Shown here piece by piece: positions 15,913 to 24,103 of a stretch of 64,000 nucleotides of DNA; position 1 is the stretch's first letter, and each line of letters begins with the position of its first letter. The DNA is from Metabacillus mangrovi (GTDB lineage Bacteria > Bacillota > Bacilli > Bacillales > Bacillaceae), in the NCBI RefSeq assembly GCF_009711125.1, contig NZ_WMIB01000012.1:53408-117407 (forward strand), given 5' to 3'. The notes under the pieces were generated by a model, which worked only from the letters and a program-made list of their open reading frames with translations, had not been told where the DNA came from and did no database searches. A program made the translations under genes and the position numbers.

Positions 15913-18816
15913 ATGTCAAATTTGGTTGAGAAATTAAAGAATTCTTTACATAAAGGATTTATTGATAAGCAAACAGTCTCAGGTCATTTTCGACCTGAAT
16001 TATTGGTAAATAACACTCGGAAAAACGAAAATGTTTTAAACGCTGTACTGGAGGAATTGGAGAAAAGCATCGACTTTATTTTTTCCGTGGCGTTTATTAC
16101 TGAGAGTGGATTAGCCACATTAAAATCCCATTTGCTAGATTTAAAGCAAAAGGGAATTCGTGGACGAATTTTAACGTCCACCTTTTTAAACTTTAACCAG
16201 CCAAAAGTATTCAAAGAGCTGCTAAAGCTAGAAAATGTAGACGTGCGGACAACGGATATAAAAGGTTTCCACTCTAAGGGGTATATTTTCAAACACGATA
16301 CGCATTATTCACTTATCGTAGGCAGTTCGAACTTAACAGCTCATGCCCTAAAGGTAAATTACGAGTGGAATGTGAAGCTCACTTCTCATGAAGATGGGGA
16401 GATCATTCACCATTTCAAAAATCAGTTTGAAGAGGTGTGGGAGAATGCCCATCAGCTTACTTCTGAGTGGATAGAAAATTACGAAAAGTCATACATCCCT
16501 CCAGCACGACCAAATGAAATTAATCAACTAGTTGAAATGCCTGCTTCCTATGAAACGAATGCTTTGAAGGAAGCTCTGAAGATTGTCCCGAATAAGATGC
16601 AGGAGGCAGCCCTATCGCAAATTGCTGCTGTGAGAGAGAACGGAAAAGATAAAGGCATCATTATCTCTGCAACTGGGACAGGGAAAACTTATTTATCAGC
16701 GTTTGACGTACGCCGTTATGCTCCAAAGAGAATGCTCTTTATTGTCCACCGTGAACAAATTCTTTCGAAGGCGAAATCTGACTTCCTGAAGATTCTGGGA
16801 GGGATCGAATCTGATTTTGGAATTTACTCAGGGAACAACAAACAGACACAAGCAAAATATTTGTTTGCGACAATCCAAACCATTTCAAAAGAGGCAAATC
16901 TAAATCAGTTTGATCCTAGAGAATTTGATTATATTTTAATTGATGAAGTGCATAAGGCTGGGGCTGCTTCTTACCGTCGAGTCATTGAGTACTTTCAACC
17001 GAAGTTTATGATGGGGATGACCGCTACACCTGAACGGACAGATCATTTTAATGTTTATCAACTATTTGATTACAACATTGCCTACGAAATTCGCTTGCAG
17101 GAAGCATTAGAGGAAGATATGCTATGTCCTTTTCATTATTTTGGCGTCACCGACATGGTGTATGACGGGCAACTGTTAGATGAAGAGGTCTCTTTCTCAA
17201 AATTGGTTGATACAGAAAGAGTGGATCATATTGTAGAGAAGCTCAACTACTATGGACACTCTGGGGACACAGTTAAAGGGTTGATCTTCTGTAGTAGAAA
17301 AGATGAAGCAGCGAAGCTTTCCATTGAACTAAACAATAGAGGGTTACGTACTGTTTCTTTAACGGGAGACGACTCGCAGGATGTAAGAATTCTTGCAGTA
17401 AACCAGCTGGAAAACGAGGCTTTAGATTATATTCTAACAGTTGATATTTTCAACGAGGGCATTGATATTCCTTGTGTCAATCAAGTGGTGATGCTTAGGC
17501 AAACACAATCCAGCATCGTTTTCATTCAGCAGCTAGGAAGAGGTCTTCGTAAACATCTCTCCAAAGAGTATGTAACCATTATTGATTTTATCGGTAACTA
17601 TAAAAACAACTATTTGATCCCAGTCGCCTTATCAGGGGACAAGTCACAAAACAAGGACAACATCCGCCGTCATGTGAAGGATACAAGCTATATTAAAGGC
17701 GTATCAACGATCAATTTTGAAGAAATCGCTAAAAAGCAAATATTTAAGGCGATTACGAACAGTAAGTTAACATCATTCAAAGTGTTAAAAGAAGCTTATA
17801 AGGAGCTGGAAAATCGCATCGGAAGAGTTCCCGAGCTTTATGATTTTATCCAGCATAACTCCATAGATCCAGTCGTTATCGTAGAGGAGCATTTCAATTA
17901 CTATCAGTTTTTACAAAAAATGAAAGTGGATGTTCCAGTTATTACGGATTATGAAAGCAAGGTCCTCACGATGCTCTCATTAGAGATCTTAAATGGACAA
18001 CGGCTGCATGAAATTGTATTACTAGACCTTTTGATGATGCAAGATAAAGTAAGTGTTCCGCTATTTACAGAAAGACTGCTTGATCTTAATTGTCAAATGA
18101 GTGCAGAGACCCTTACCTCTGTTCGTCGAGTATTCGATCTTTCCTTTTTTACACAAGTTAGCCGAAAAAAATACGGAGAGCTACCAATTATTGAATTAGA
18201 AGGAACAGACTTTGCTTTTAGCCAGCTGGTGAAGGATCGGCTTTCAACCAATTCTTATTTTAGAAGAATGGTTGAAGATCTTATTAAAAGTGCCAAAGTT
18301 AAGGCGAAATCCTTTCAATGCAATCAGCTGCTAACCATTAATCAGAAGTATTCGCGAAAGGATGTCTGTAAGCTCCTCAATTGGAAAAATGACGAAAGCT
18401 CAACAGTATATGGGTACAAAACAAAGCACCAAACATGCCCTATTTTCATTACGTATCATAAGAAAAGTGAAGTAGAAGAAAGCATAAATTATGGGGACGA
18501 ATTTTTAAGTCAGGATCTACTAAAATGGTTTACGAGAAGCAATCGAACCCTGGAATCAAAAGAAGTAAAGGAGATTATCCAAGCTGACGAAGCCAACATT
18601 GATCTTCATATCTTTGTGAAAAAAGAAGACGGGGAAGGTAGTGATTTTTATTACCTAGGCAAGGCCCACCCCGATAAGGAGAACATTAACCAAAGCAAGA
18701 TGATCGCTAATGGAAAAGAACTTCCGGTTGTCCATGTTCATATGGTGATGGAGCAGCCGATCGATTATAAGATCTATCAGTACCTAGTGAATGGGGAAGA
18801 GCAGGTAAGTGAATAA
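15913..18816 (+). CDS. PLD-nuclease/SF2-helicase protein with DUF3427 C-terminus
   Basis: A 967-residue protein. Residues about 15-180 are a phospholipase-D-like domain with one HKD motif (HSKGYIF near residue 118 and GSSNLT after it). Residues about 220-600 are a superfamily 2 helicase: SATGTGKT (about 252), ILIDEVHKAG, GMTATPERTD, FNEGIDIP and QLGRGLRKH. The C-terminal third matches the DUF3427 region known from such proteins. A single HKD per chain implies dimerisation. Proteins of this architecture are scattered and are suspected to act in DNA restriction or repair; no activity is proven from sequence. The gene looks more AT-rich than its flanks, suggesting transfer. The NUDIX gene beside it may be a functional partner. 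Confidence 0.87.
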   Translation: MSNLVEKLKNSLHKGFIDKQTVSGHFRPELLVNNTRKNENVLNAVLEELEKSIDFIFSVAFITESGLATLKSHLLDLKQKGIRGRILTSTFLNFNQPKVFKELLKLENVDVRTTDIKGFHSKGYIFKHDTHYSLIVGSSNLTAHALKVNYEWNVKLTSHEDGEIIHHFKNQFEEVWENAHQLTSEWIENYEKSYIPPARPNEINQLVEMPASYETNALKEALKIVPNKMQEAALSQIAAVRENGKDKGIIISATGTGKTYLSAFDVRRYAPKRMLFIVHREQILSKAKSDFLKILGGIESDFGIYSGNNKQTQAKYLFATIQTISKEANLNQFDPREFDYILIDEVHKAGAASYRRVIEYFQPKFMMGMTATPERTDHFNVYQLFDYNIAYEIRLQEALEEDMLCPFHYFGVTDMVYDGQLLDEEVSFSKLVDTERVDHIVEKLNYYGHSGDTVKGLIFCSRKDEAAKLSIELNNRGLRTVSLTGDDSQDVRILAVNQLENEALDYILTVDIFNEGIDIPCVNQVVMLRQTQSSIVFIQQLGRGLRKHLSKEYVTIIDFIGNYKNNYLIPVALSGDKSQNKDNIRRHVKDTSYIKGVSTINFEEIAKKQIFKAITNSKLTSFKVLKEAYKELENRIGRVPELYDFIQHNSIDPVVIVEEHFNYYQFLQKMKVDVPVITDYESKVLTMLSLEILNGQRLHEIVLLDLLMMQDKVSVPLFTERLLDLNCQMSAETLTSVRRVFDLSFFTQVSRKKYGELPIIELEGTDFAFSQLVKDRLSTNSYFRRMVEDLIKSAKVKAKSFQCNQLLTINQKYSRKDVCKLLNWKNDESSTVYGYKTKHQTCPIFITYHKKSEVEESINYGDEFLSQDLLKWFTRSNRTLESKEVKEIIQADEANIDLHIFVKKEDGEGSDFYYLGKAHPDKENINQSKMIANGKELPVVHVHMVMEQPIDYKIYQYLVNGEEQVSE

Positions 18817-18865
18817 AGGTAGGACAAAGGAAATTTAACGGTCATTAAGTGCGATGACTACTGTA

Positions 18866-18904
18866 AAAAAACAGACTTCCTAAAACGGAGAGTCTGTTTT
18901 TTTT
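18866..18904 (+). terminator. Terminator of the helicase gene
   Basis: AAAACAGACT and AGTCTGTTTT form the stem, with an imperfect TCC/GGA continuation, followed by a long T-run. Confidence 0.85.
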
Positions 18905-18909
18905 GGGGG

Positions 18910-19350
18910 CTAGTCCTCTTTCACCCTCTCCCCAATCCTCCTAATCGACGCCACATCCTCCTCTGTAAGCAAACTCAAAAAATGTTCCTTAATCGCTGCT
19001 GATACTACGGGTCTGGCTTCATCCAACGCCGTTTTTCCGGCAACTGTAAGGATAACCTGTACCCCGCGGTCTGTGTCTGCTGGTTTTCTGCGGACGAGTC
19101 CGCGTTTTTCCATTCGGGTGAGATGGTGGGATAATCTGCTTTTGTCCCAGTCCATGGAGTCTGCGAGTTCCTGCTGGCGAAGCTCTCCATTGCCGAATTG
19201 ATCGAGCCGGTCGAGGATGCCGAAGTCTCCTTCAGAGAGCCCGGTTTTGTCGGTAAGGTCTTTGACGACGCGGCCGAAGATGGTCTTGTAGGACCCTTTC
19301 CACATGTGCCATATATTCATTTCTTCTTGACTGATCAGATTTTTTTTCAT
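18910..19350 (-). CDS. MarR-family transcriptional regulator
   Basis: A 146-residue winged-helix repressor with recognition segment LADSMDWDKSRLSHHLTRMEKRGLV and wing KPADTDRGVQVILT, the standard MarR pattern. It is transcribed divergently from an aldo/keto reductase gene, and the space between them holds two identical-arm palindromes (19367-19420), so it probably controls both itself and the reductase. MarR proteins of this kind often sense electrophiles or phenolics. Confidence 0.88.
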   Translation of the reverse strand: MKKNLISQEEMNIWHMWKGSYKTIFGRVVKDLTDKTGLSEGDFGILDRLDQFGNGELRQQELADSMDWDKSRLSHHLTRMEKRGLVRRKPADTDRGVQVILTVAGKTALDEARPVVSAAIKEHFLSLLTEEDVASIRRIGERVKED

Positions 19351-19366
19351 GAGAGTATTTTATCAT

Positions 19367-19420
19367 GGTTGACGTATCAACCTCAAGAGGCTACAATGTG
19401 TTTAGGTTGACATATCAACC
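19367..19420. promoter_or_regulatory. Double operator between MarR and aldo/keto reductase genes
   Basis: GGTTGACGTATCAACC (19367-19382) and GGTTGACATATCAACC (19405-19420) are two 16-bp palindromes with identical GGTTGA/TCAACC arms, centres 38 bp apart, in the divergent promoter region. They are good MarR dimer sites; each also contains a TTGAC -35-like sequence. Confidence 0.8.
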
Positions 19421-19447
19421 TGATGAGGGATGGGGGATGCTAACGTG

Positions 19448-20419
19448 ATGAAGTATGTGAAGCTTGGACGGTCGGGTTTGGATGTTTCGCAGCTGTGTCT
19501 TGGATGTATGGGCTTCGGGGTGCCTGAACGGGGAAATGCACCGTGGTCGCTGAAGGAAGAGGAGAGCCGGCCGATCATTCAGAAAGCACTTGATCTGGGG
19601 ATCAATTTTTTCAGTACGGCGAATATGTATTCAGATGGAACGAGTGAGGAGATTGTTGGGAGGGCATTAAAGGATTTCGCGCGGCGCGAAGAAGTGGTTG
19701 TGGTAACGAAGGTTTTCGTCCCGATGCGGAAGGGGCCGAACGGAATGGGGCTCTCCCGCAAAGCGATCATGACTGAGATTGACAATAGCCTGCGGAGGCT
19801 CGGGATGGATTATGTGGATCTGTACCAGATTCACCGATGGGATCCTCATACACCGATTGAAGAAACGATGGAAGCTCTGCATGATTTAGTGAAGGCGGGG
19901 AAGGTGCGTTACATTGGGGCATCCTCTATGCTTGCCTGGCAATTCCTGAAAGCCCAGCATGCCGCAGACCGCAACGGCTGGACAAAGTTCATTTCGATGG
20001 AAAACAGGCTGAACCTGCTTTACAGGGAAGAAGAGAGGGAGATGCTGCCGCTGTGCAAAGAAGAAGGCATCGGGGTCACGCCCTATCTCCCGTTGGCGGC
20101 CGGCCGCCTGACAAGAGACTGGGATGAGCAGACGGCAAGGTCAGAAAGGGATCAGATCGCAAAGGGGCTATTTGCCAAATCTGAGGAAGCAGACCGGAAA
20201 GTAGCAGAGAGAGTAGCGGAAGTGGCAGCTGCACGAGATATCCCGCGTGCTCAAGTTGCACTGGCCTGGCTGCTGCAGAAGGAGGAAGTCACAGCTCCGA
20301 TTATTGGTGCGACAAAGTTGGGTCATCTTGAGGATGCAGTGGCGGCCCTGTCAGTAAGATTGACGGATGAAGAGATTAGAAGTTTGGAAGAGTTGTATGT
20401 GCCGCATGGGCTGGTGTGA
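19448..20419 (+). CDS. Aldo/keto reductase
   Basis: A 323-residue NADPH-dependent reductase of the YajO-like AKR group. Tyr61 (ANMYSDGTSEEIVGRAL), Lys88 (VVVTKV) and the His of YQIHRWD are in place, but the fourth tetrad residue, normally Asp in FFDTAN, is Ser56 here (FFSTAN), which may reduce activity. The start at 19448 is chosen over 19430 because GGGGG lies at a workable distance only from the later ATG and because the family begins MKYVKLG. It is likely controlled by the divergent MarR protein and serves aldehyde or quinone detoxification. Confidence 0.88.
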   Translation: MKYVKLGRSGLDVSQLCLGCMGFGVPERGNAPWSLKEEESRPIIQKALDLGINFFSTANMYSDGTSEEIVGRALKDFARREEVVVVTKVFVPMRKGPNGMGLSRKAIMTEIDNSLRRLGMDYVDLYQIHRWDPHTPIEETMEALHDLVKAGKVRYIGASSMLAWQFLKAQHAADRNGWTKFISMENRLNLLYREEEREMLPLCKEEGIGVTPYLPLAAGRLTRDWDEQTARSERDQIAKGLFAKSEEADRKVAERVAEVAAARDIPRAQVALAWLLQKEEVTAPIIGATKLGHLEDAVAALSVRLTDEEIRSLEELYVPHGLV

Positions 20420-20456
20420 TTAAGGATTTTTATTCTGAAAAAGTAGGTAGATGAAT

Positions 20457-20482
20457 GGAACGCTGATGCAGCGTTCTTTTTA
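20457..20482 (+). terminator. Terminator of the aldo/keto reductase gene
   Basis: GAACGCTG and CAGCGTTC form a perfect 8-bp stem with a three-base loop, followed by TTTTTATTTTTT. Confidence 0.9.
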
Positions 20483-20656
20483 TTTTTTCTGGATTGCAGT
20501 TATTGAAGCGGATATGAGGTAGTTCAGTCCGGCATTGGTGTTGAGTGTTGATTAAAGTTAGAATGTATATACCAAGGTAGATACGTATGGAATAACTAAG
20601 CAAATTAGATACGAAAACAGAACAGATATTATGCAAAAGAAAAGGAGGGAATAAAG

Positions 20657-21007
20657 ATGGACAAGGCTAGAAAAAATGAGAAAAGAATAGATGAGTTAGG
20701 AAGAATTTTTATTGATGACTTAAATGAAATTCCTCAAAATATGACAGAAGATGAAACAAAGCGATTTTGGGAGAAGCATGCTATGAGCGAAGACTTGCTG
20801 AATGCCACACACATTGAAGATGAGGAAGATTTGCCTTTACCCCGAAAGCAGTCCACTAAGCCCATCAACCTTAGAATAGAAAGCGACCTTCTGTCCCGGC
20901 TTCAGAAGGTGGCTGAAAAGAAGAATGTACCCTATCAGACGTTATTGAAGCAGTTTGTGGCAGAAAGGGTCTATGAGGAAGAGAAAAGAGAGAAAATTTT
21001 GTACTGA
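20657..21007 (+). CDS. CopG-type antitoxin-like protein, no toxin gene beside it
   Basis: A 116-residue protein. The N-terminal half contains RFWEKHAMSEDLLN, and the C-terminal half is a ribbon-helix-helix-like domain (PINLRIESDLLSRLQKVAEKK, then VPYQTLLKQFVAERVYEEE), the layout of the CopG_antitoxin family that accompanies BrnT-type toxins. No BrnT-like frame is present in the 237 bp upstream, and a terminator follows immediately, so it stands alone. The start has a strong AAAGGAGGG site. It may be a relic or a stand-alone regulator. Confidence 0.75.
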   Translation: MDKARKNEKRIDELGRIFIDDLNEIPQNMTEDETKRFWEKHAMSEDLLNATHIEDEEDLPLPRKQSTKPINLRIESDLLSRLQKVAEKKNVPYQTLLKQFVAERVYEEEKREKILY

Positions 21008-21013
21008 AGCACA

Positions 21014-21041
21014 AAAAAACCACCCTCCCAGGTGGTTTTTT
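21014..21041. terminator. Bidirectional terminator
   Basis: AAAAAACCACC / GGTGGTTTTTT, an 11-bp perfect stem between the convergent antitoxin and SEC-C genes. Confidence 0.93.
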
Positions 21042-21047
21042 CACATC

Positions 21048-22226
21048 CTATTTCCCGCAGCACTTTTTATACTTCTTCCCGCTTCCGCAAGGGCAGGGAG
21101 CATTGCGGCTGATTTTTTCTGGTGGCTCAGTGGAGGGTGGTGGCGGTGTGAATACGATTTTCCGATTGTTTCTTTTCGCCTCTCTTTTTTCAATGACCGA
21201 TTTCCATATATTCAGTTTTGGGTGGTCGACGCCGGTGATGATGCACGTTGCATACAGGTGTTTTTCCAGTTCAAGAAGACCATCGTCATATCCTTCCTCC
21301 ATAAAGTCTGCCACTTTAGGAATGGCCTCCGTTGAGAGCTGGCTGCATAATGCTTCTGCCATTAGTGTTTTCGCTGTAAGATCGGTTGCTTGATCGAATA
21401 GTGATAAAAGTTTTTCGACAGAAAGGTCAGATTTAATATTTTTCATTGTGGCGATGGGTGAGTAAAATTCATTTGGATCCAGTGCGTAGGGAGCGACTTC
21501 GGCAATGACTTCATCCGATCCAATTTTAATGAGTGCTTCTTCAAGTTCTCCAATTAAAATTTCTTCATCTCCGCGTAATAGCAGCTTTGCTAAATCCTTA
21601 ACTAGTGAGTGGATCTTCAGTTCACCTGCAGCATACACAGCTAAGAAACCTTCATATGAAAAATACTCCTTATGCAATTCCTGCTGAATGATTTTCTGAA
21701 TTTCTTCCGCGGTAATGGCATTCAATTTAATCATCCGGTCATAAATCCGTTTGGCACCGGAGAAAAGATTATGGTCATAAAATCGCTGTTTTTCAATTTC
21801 CTTAAGGACGCCAGCAAGTTCCTCCTGAAGTTCTTCAGCTGAAAGGTGATTCAAAGCGATGATGTTCTCCAATGGAACGAGGTATTTTTCATCGACAGAC
21901 GAACTGATCTCTTCGTAATACTCCTCAATCAGGTCGGAATTTATAGGGGATAACATTAACAGATACCATACAAAGTTATCATCATTTCTTTTAATATGAC
22001 CTACAAGCCGCTGCATTTCCTTATGTCCGATTTGATAATGTTTTGTATACGGCAAGATTTTATTTGTCATTTTTTGAGGGATGTTTTGATCGTTCGCATC
22101 CAAAGCCAGATGGAAGGTCTCTTCATTTCCGAGACGGGCTTTATCAATGGTATGCATGGCGAAATCCTGAATGATTGGGTCCTTGCTTAAAATGTAGGGC
22201 TGTATGGTTTTTAGGAAAACAGTCAT
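21048..22226 (-). CDS. Helical-repeat protein with C-terminal SEC-C zinc motif
   Basis: A 392-residue soluble protein. Residues 1-340 are helical with a HEAT-like periodicity (LSVEKLLSLFDQATDLTAKT and similar). The last 25 residues form a SEC-C motif, NAPCPCGSGKKYKKCCGK, a zinc-binding tail known from SecA and many other proteins, joined through a PPPPSTEPPEK linker. A role as an adaptor is possible but the function is unknown. Two proteins of this type occur in many bacilli near stress genes. A 7-1-7 palindrome lies 52 bp upstream of the start. Confidence 0.82.
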   Translation of the reverse strand: MTVFLKTIQPYILSKDPIIQDFAMHTIDKARLGNEETFHLALDANDQNIPQKMTNKILPYTKHYQIGHKEMQRLVGHIKRNDDNFVWYLLMLSPINSDLIEEYYEEISSSVDEKYLVPLENIIALNHLSAEELQEELAGVLKEIEKQRFYDHNLFSGAKRIYDRMIKLNAITAEEIQKIIQQELHKEYFSYEGFLAVYAAGELKIHSLVKDLAKLLLRGDEEILIGELEEALIKIGSDEVIAEVAPYALDPNEFYSPIATMKNIKSDLSVEKLLSLFDQATDLTAKTLMAEALCSQLSTEAIPKVADFMEEGYDDGLLELEKHLYATCIITGVDHPKLNIWKSVIEKREAKRNNRKIVFTPPPPSTEPPEKISRNAPCPCGSGKKYKKCCGK

Positions 22227-22277
22227 CGGGTTAATGCTCCTTTATATGATTCTGAAAGAAATTATTTTAGTATTCGC

Positions 22278-22292
22278 TTATCATCATGATAA
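22278..22292. promoter_or_regulatory. 7-1-7 palindrome upstream of the SEC-C gene
   Basis: TTATCAT-C-ATGATAA is a perfect 15-bp dyad with the spacing of Fur/PerR/Zur boxes (the PerR consensus TTATAATNATTATAA differs at two symmetrical positions). It lies in the leader of the minus-strand SEC-C gene. Which regulator binds, if any, is not shown. Confidence 0.4.
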
Positions 22293-22370
22293 CAGATGAA
22301 AGATTGATAGTCTTGAAGTATTGAACTGGCGAAAATTTCTTAATAAGGGCATTAGAGCTCGCTCTAACCA

Positions 22371-22403
22371 AAGAAAATCACCTTTCCGGAGCGGAAGGTG
22401 ATT
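22371..22403 (-). terminator. Terminator of the XRE antitoxin gene
   Basis: On the minus strand AATCACCTTCCGC / CGGAAAGGTGATT type arms form a long stem (22376-22403) followed by TTTTCTTT, 19 bp after the stop codon. Confidence 0.85.
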
Positions 22404-22421
22404 AGTCCTTTGTTTAACAAG

Positions 22422-22712
22422 TCAGGATGAAACGACCTCTTTTGAAGTTGCGTTTTCATCTATAAGCGTGAGCTTAAGACCTAATGCTTTTGCAACTTTT
22501 TCGAGGGTATCCAGGCGGGGAATAGCCCCTTCTCTTTCTAGGCGTGCAATAGCTGCTTGCTTTAGTCCGGTTCTTTCTGCCAGTTCTCTTTGAGTTAAGC
22601 CTAACGTCTTCCGACGAATGATTAGCTGAGCGACAAGTTCAATCTGCTCGATCTCAGATTGATCTAAAGATGTAATTTGCTTTTTGAAGTCAGCCCAATC
22701 TATATGCTTCAC
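22422..22712 (-). CDS. XRE-family HTH antitoxin (HigA-like)
   Basis: A 96-residue protein with an N-terminal helical arm and a Cro/CI-type helix-turn-helix (LGLTQRELAERTGLKQAAIA, then RLEREGAIPRLDTLEKVAKALG). This is the arrangement of HigA-type antitoxins that follow a RelE/Gp49-like toxin gene. The start is GTG 22712, preceded by GGGAAAAGG. Only the 3' end of the toxin gene remains directly upstream (22730-22891), 17 bp away, so the antitoxin is intact but its partner is not. Confidence 0.85.
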   Translation of the reverse strand: MKHIDWADFKKQITSLDQSEIEQIELVAQLIIRRKTLGLTQRELAERTGLKQAAIARLEREGAIPRLDTLEKVAKALGLKLTLIDENATSKEVVSS

Positions 22713-22729
22713 CCCTTTTCCCGATTAAA

Positions 22730-22891
22730 TTATGTGGTGCCCTGCATTCTTCTTTTGCCATTGATCAGCCAATTAGCCATCTCTTTTTCTGCTCGGTCAA
22801 TTTCTCTTTGGGGAGTTTTTTGTGTTTGTTTTCTAAAGGTGTGAAGTAAAACGATTTTATTTCCTTCCCATCCAAAGGAAAAAGTTGGTGA
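22730..22891 (-). pseudogene. 3' remnant of a RelE/HigB (Gp49-like) toxin gene
   Basis: Reading the minus strand, 53 codons encode a typical toxin C-terminus: SFGWEGNKIVLLH, then FRKQTQKTPQREIDRAEKEM. The frame is closed by TAG at 22892-22894 just upstream, and about 60 N-terminal residues of a normal toxin of this family are missing. No start codon with a ribosome site exists. The TAA is 17 bp before the antitoxin start, as in intact pairs, which supports the assignment. Confidence 0.85.
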
Positions 22892-22914
22892 CTAATATGT
22901 TATTATTTATAGCC

Positions 22915-22940
22915 AAAATATAACTAAATCGTTATATTTT
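22915..22940. promoter_or_regulatory. Perfect 10-bp inverted repeat, possible toxin-antitoxin operator
   Basis: AAAATATAAC (22915-22924) and GTTATATTTT (22931-22940) flank TAAATC. It lies just upstream of the truncated toxin and is likely the surviving autoregulatory promoter/operator of the pair. It is also AT-rich enough to contain -10-like sequence. Confidence 0.5.
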
Positions 22941-23001
22941 AGTCAATAGATATGATAAATATGAGAAAGCAATTTGACCTCAAGTTTTGTGTTAAGTAAA
23001 A

Positions 23002-23031
23002 AAGCACCTCACTGTTCCCAGCAAAGTGCTT
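23002..23031 (-). terminator. Terminator of the selD-mnmH operon
   Basis: On the minus strand AAGCAC and GTGCTT form the outer stem with GCTG/CAGT inside, followed by TTTTTTAC, 10 bp after the mnmH stop codon. Confidence 0.75.
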
Positions 23032-23041
23032 CAATCAACAA

Positions 23042-24082
23042 TCATTTCCTAACCGGCACAGGCAAAACCTTCACCAATTCCCCAAGTGCATCCTCCGCAT
23101 TTTCCACAGAAATCATGATTCTGTTCTCCTCCGGATACCGCTGGGCGGTATGCTCGTAGCGCGGATCATAATAGTATTCCAGCAGCAGCTCAACCGCTTC
23201 AGTGTAGTCCCCGGATTGAAGGGAGGCTTTGATTTGTGCGGCGGCCGGGGTGTGGATCCGGGTTTTGATCCGGTTGAAGGCCTTCATGCATTCGTCGTGG
23301 TGTTCCCATGGTTTGTAGTCTTCGACGAGGAACCGGGCGCGCTCGGCTCTTGGGATGTCGAGGAACAGCTGGGTGCCCTGTTCTTTCTTTTTGGCGATGA
23401 ACTCAGGCAGAACAGCTTTCCCAATCCGCTTGCTTTCCGCTTCCAGGACAACGAAAGGGGAGGTTTGGAGCGGAAGGGTGTCCTTCATCAAAAGAGAGTC
23501 GAAGGTCTTCTGATTATGGGGCTCAAGCCCGATCTGGCCAAAGATGGAACCCCGGTGGTTTGCCATTCCTTCGAGGTCCAGGACCGGATAGCCCTGCTCC
23601 TTCAGCCTGTGCAGCAGCCATGTTTTGCCTGAGCCAGTGTAGCCGTTCAGTACATAGGCATCCGGCTGGAAGTCAATGGTTTCGATTTTGTCGACAACCC
23701 AGCGGCGGTAGGCTCTGACGCCTCCGTCGAGCCGGAACGTTTTGAGGCCCATGAGGTCGAGCACTGTCGCAGACGTCCGGCTCCGCATCCCGCCTCTCCA
23801 GCAGAAGACGGCCTTATGTCCGGGGATTGCGCTGAACGTCTTGATAAATTCCGGCAGCTTTGCCGACACGATTTCGAGGCCGCGGTCTTTAGCTGCCTGA
23901 ACGCCGACTTGTTTATAGATGGTGCCAATCTCGGCACGTTCTTCATCGTTAAAGAGGGGAATGTTCAAGGCCCCCGGAATGGTCGCTTCTCTGTATTCAG
24001 ACGGGGAACGGACATCCACCGCCGTGATTTTCTTTTCGTTTTGCATCTCTAATAACTGGTCAACCTGTAAGTCCTGAAACAC
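23042..24082 (-). CDS. mnmH: tRNA 2-selenouridine synthase MnmH (SelU)
   Basis: A 346-residue enzyme that replaces sulfur by selenium in 2-thiouridine at the tRNA wobble position, using selenophosphate. The N-terminal rhodanese domain carries the catalytic Cys94 in FCWRGGMRS, and the C-terminal domain has a P-loop at residues 147-154 (GYTGSGKT). The start is GTG 24082 with AAGGGCGGA upstream. It lies 21 bp after selD, which provides its selenium donor, so the two form an operon for selenium-modified tRNA. Confidence 0.94.
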   Translation of the reverse strand: MFQDLQVDQLLEMQNEKKITAVDVRSPSEYREATIPGALNIPLFNDEERAEIGTIYKQVGVQAAKDRGLEIVSAKLPEFIKTFSAIPGHKAVFCWRGGMRSRTSATVLDLMGLKTFRLDGGVRAYRRWVVDKIETIDFQPDAYVLNGYTGSGKTWLLHRLKEQGYPVLDLEGMANHRGSIFGQIGLEPHNQKTFDSLLMKDTLPLQTSPFVVLEAESKRIGKAVLPEFIAKKKEQGTQLFLDIPRAERARFLVEDYKPWEHHDECMKAFNRIKTRIHTPAAAQIKASLQSGDYTEAVELLLEYYYDPRYEHTAQRYPEENRIMISVENAEDALGELVKVLPVPVRK

Positions 24083-24103
24083 CGTAATTCCGCCCTTCTC
24101 CCG

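Noticed and set aside
20430..20636. Possible toxin gene before the CopG antitoxin
   Set aside because: The only frame of size is on the minus strand, lacks a ribosome site and has no BrnT-like pattern.
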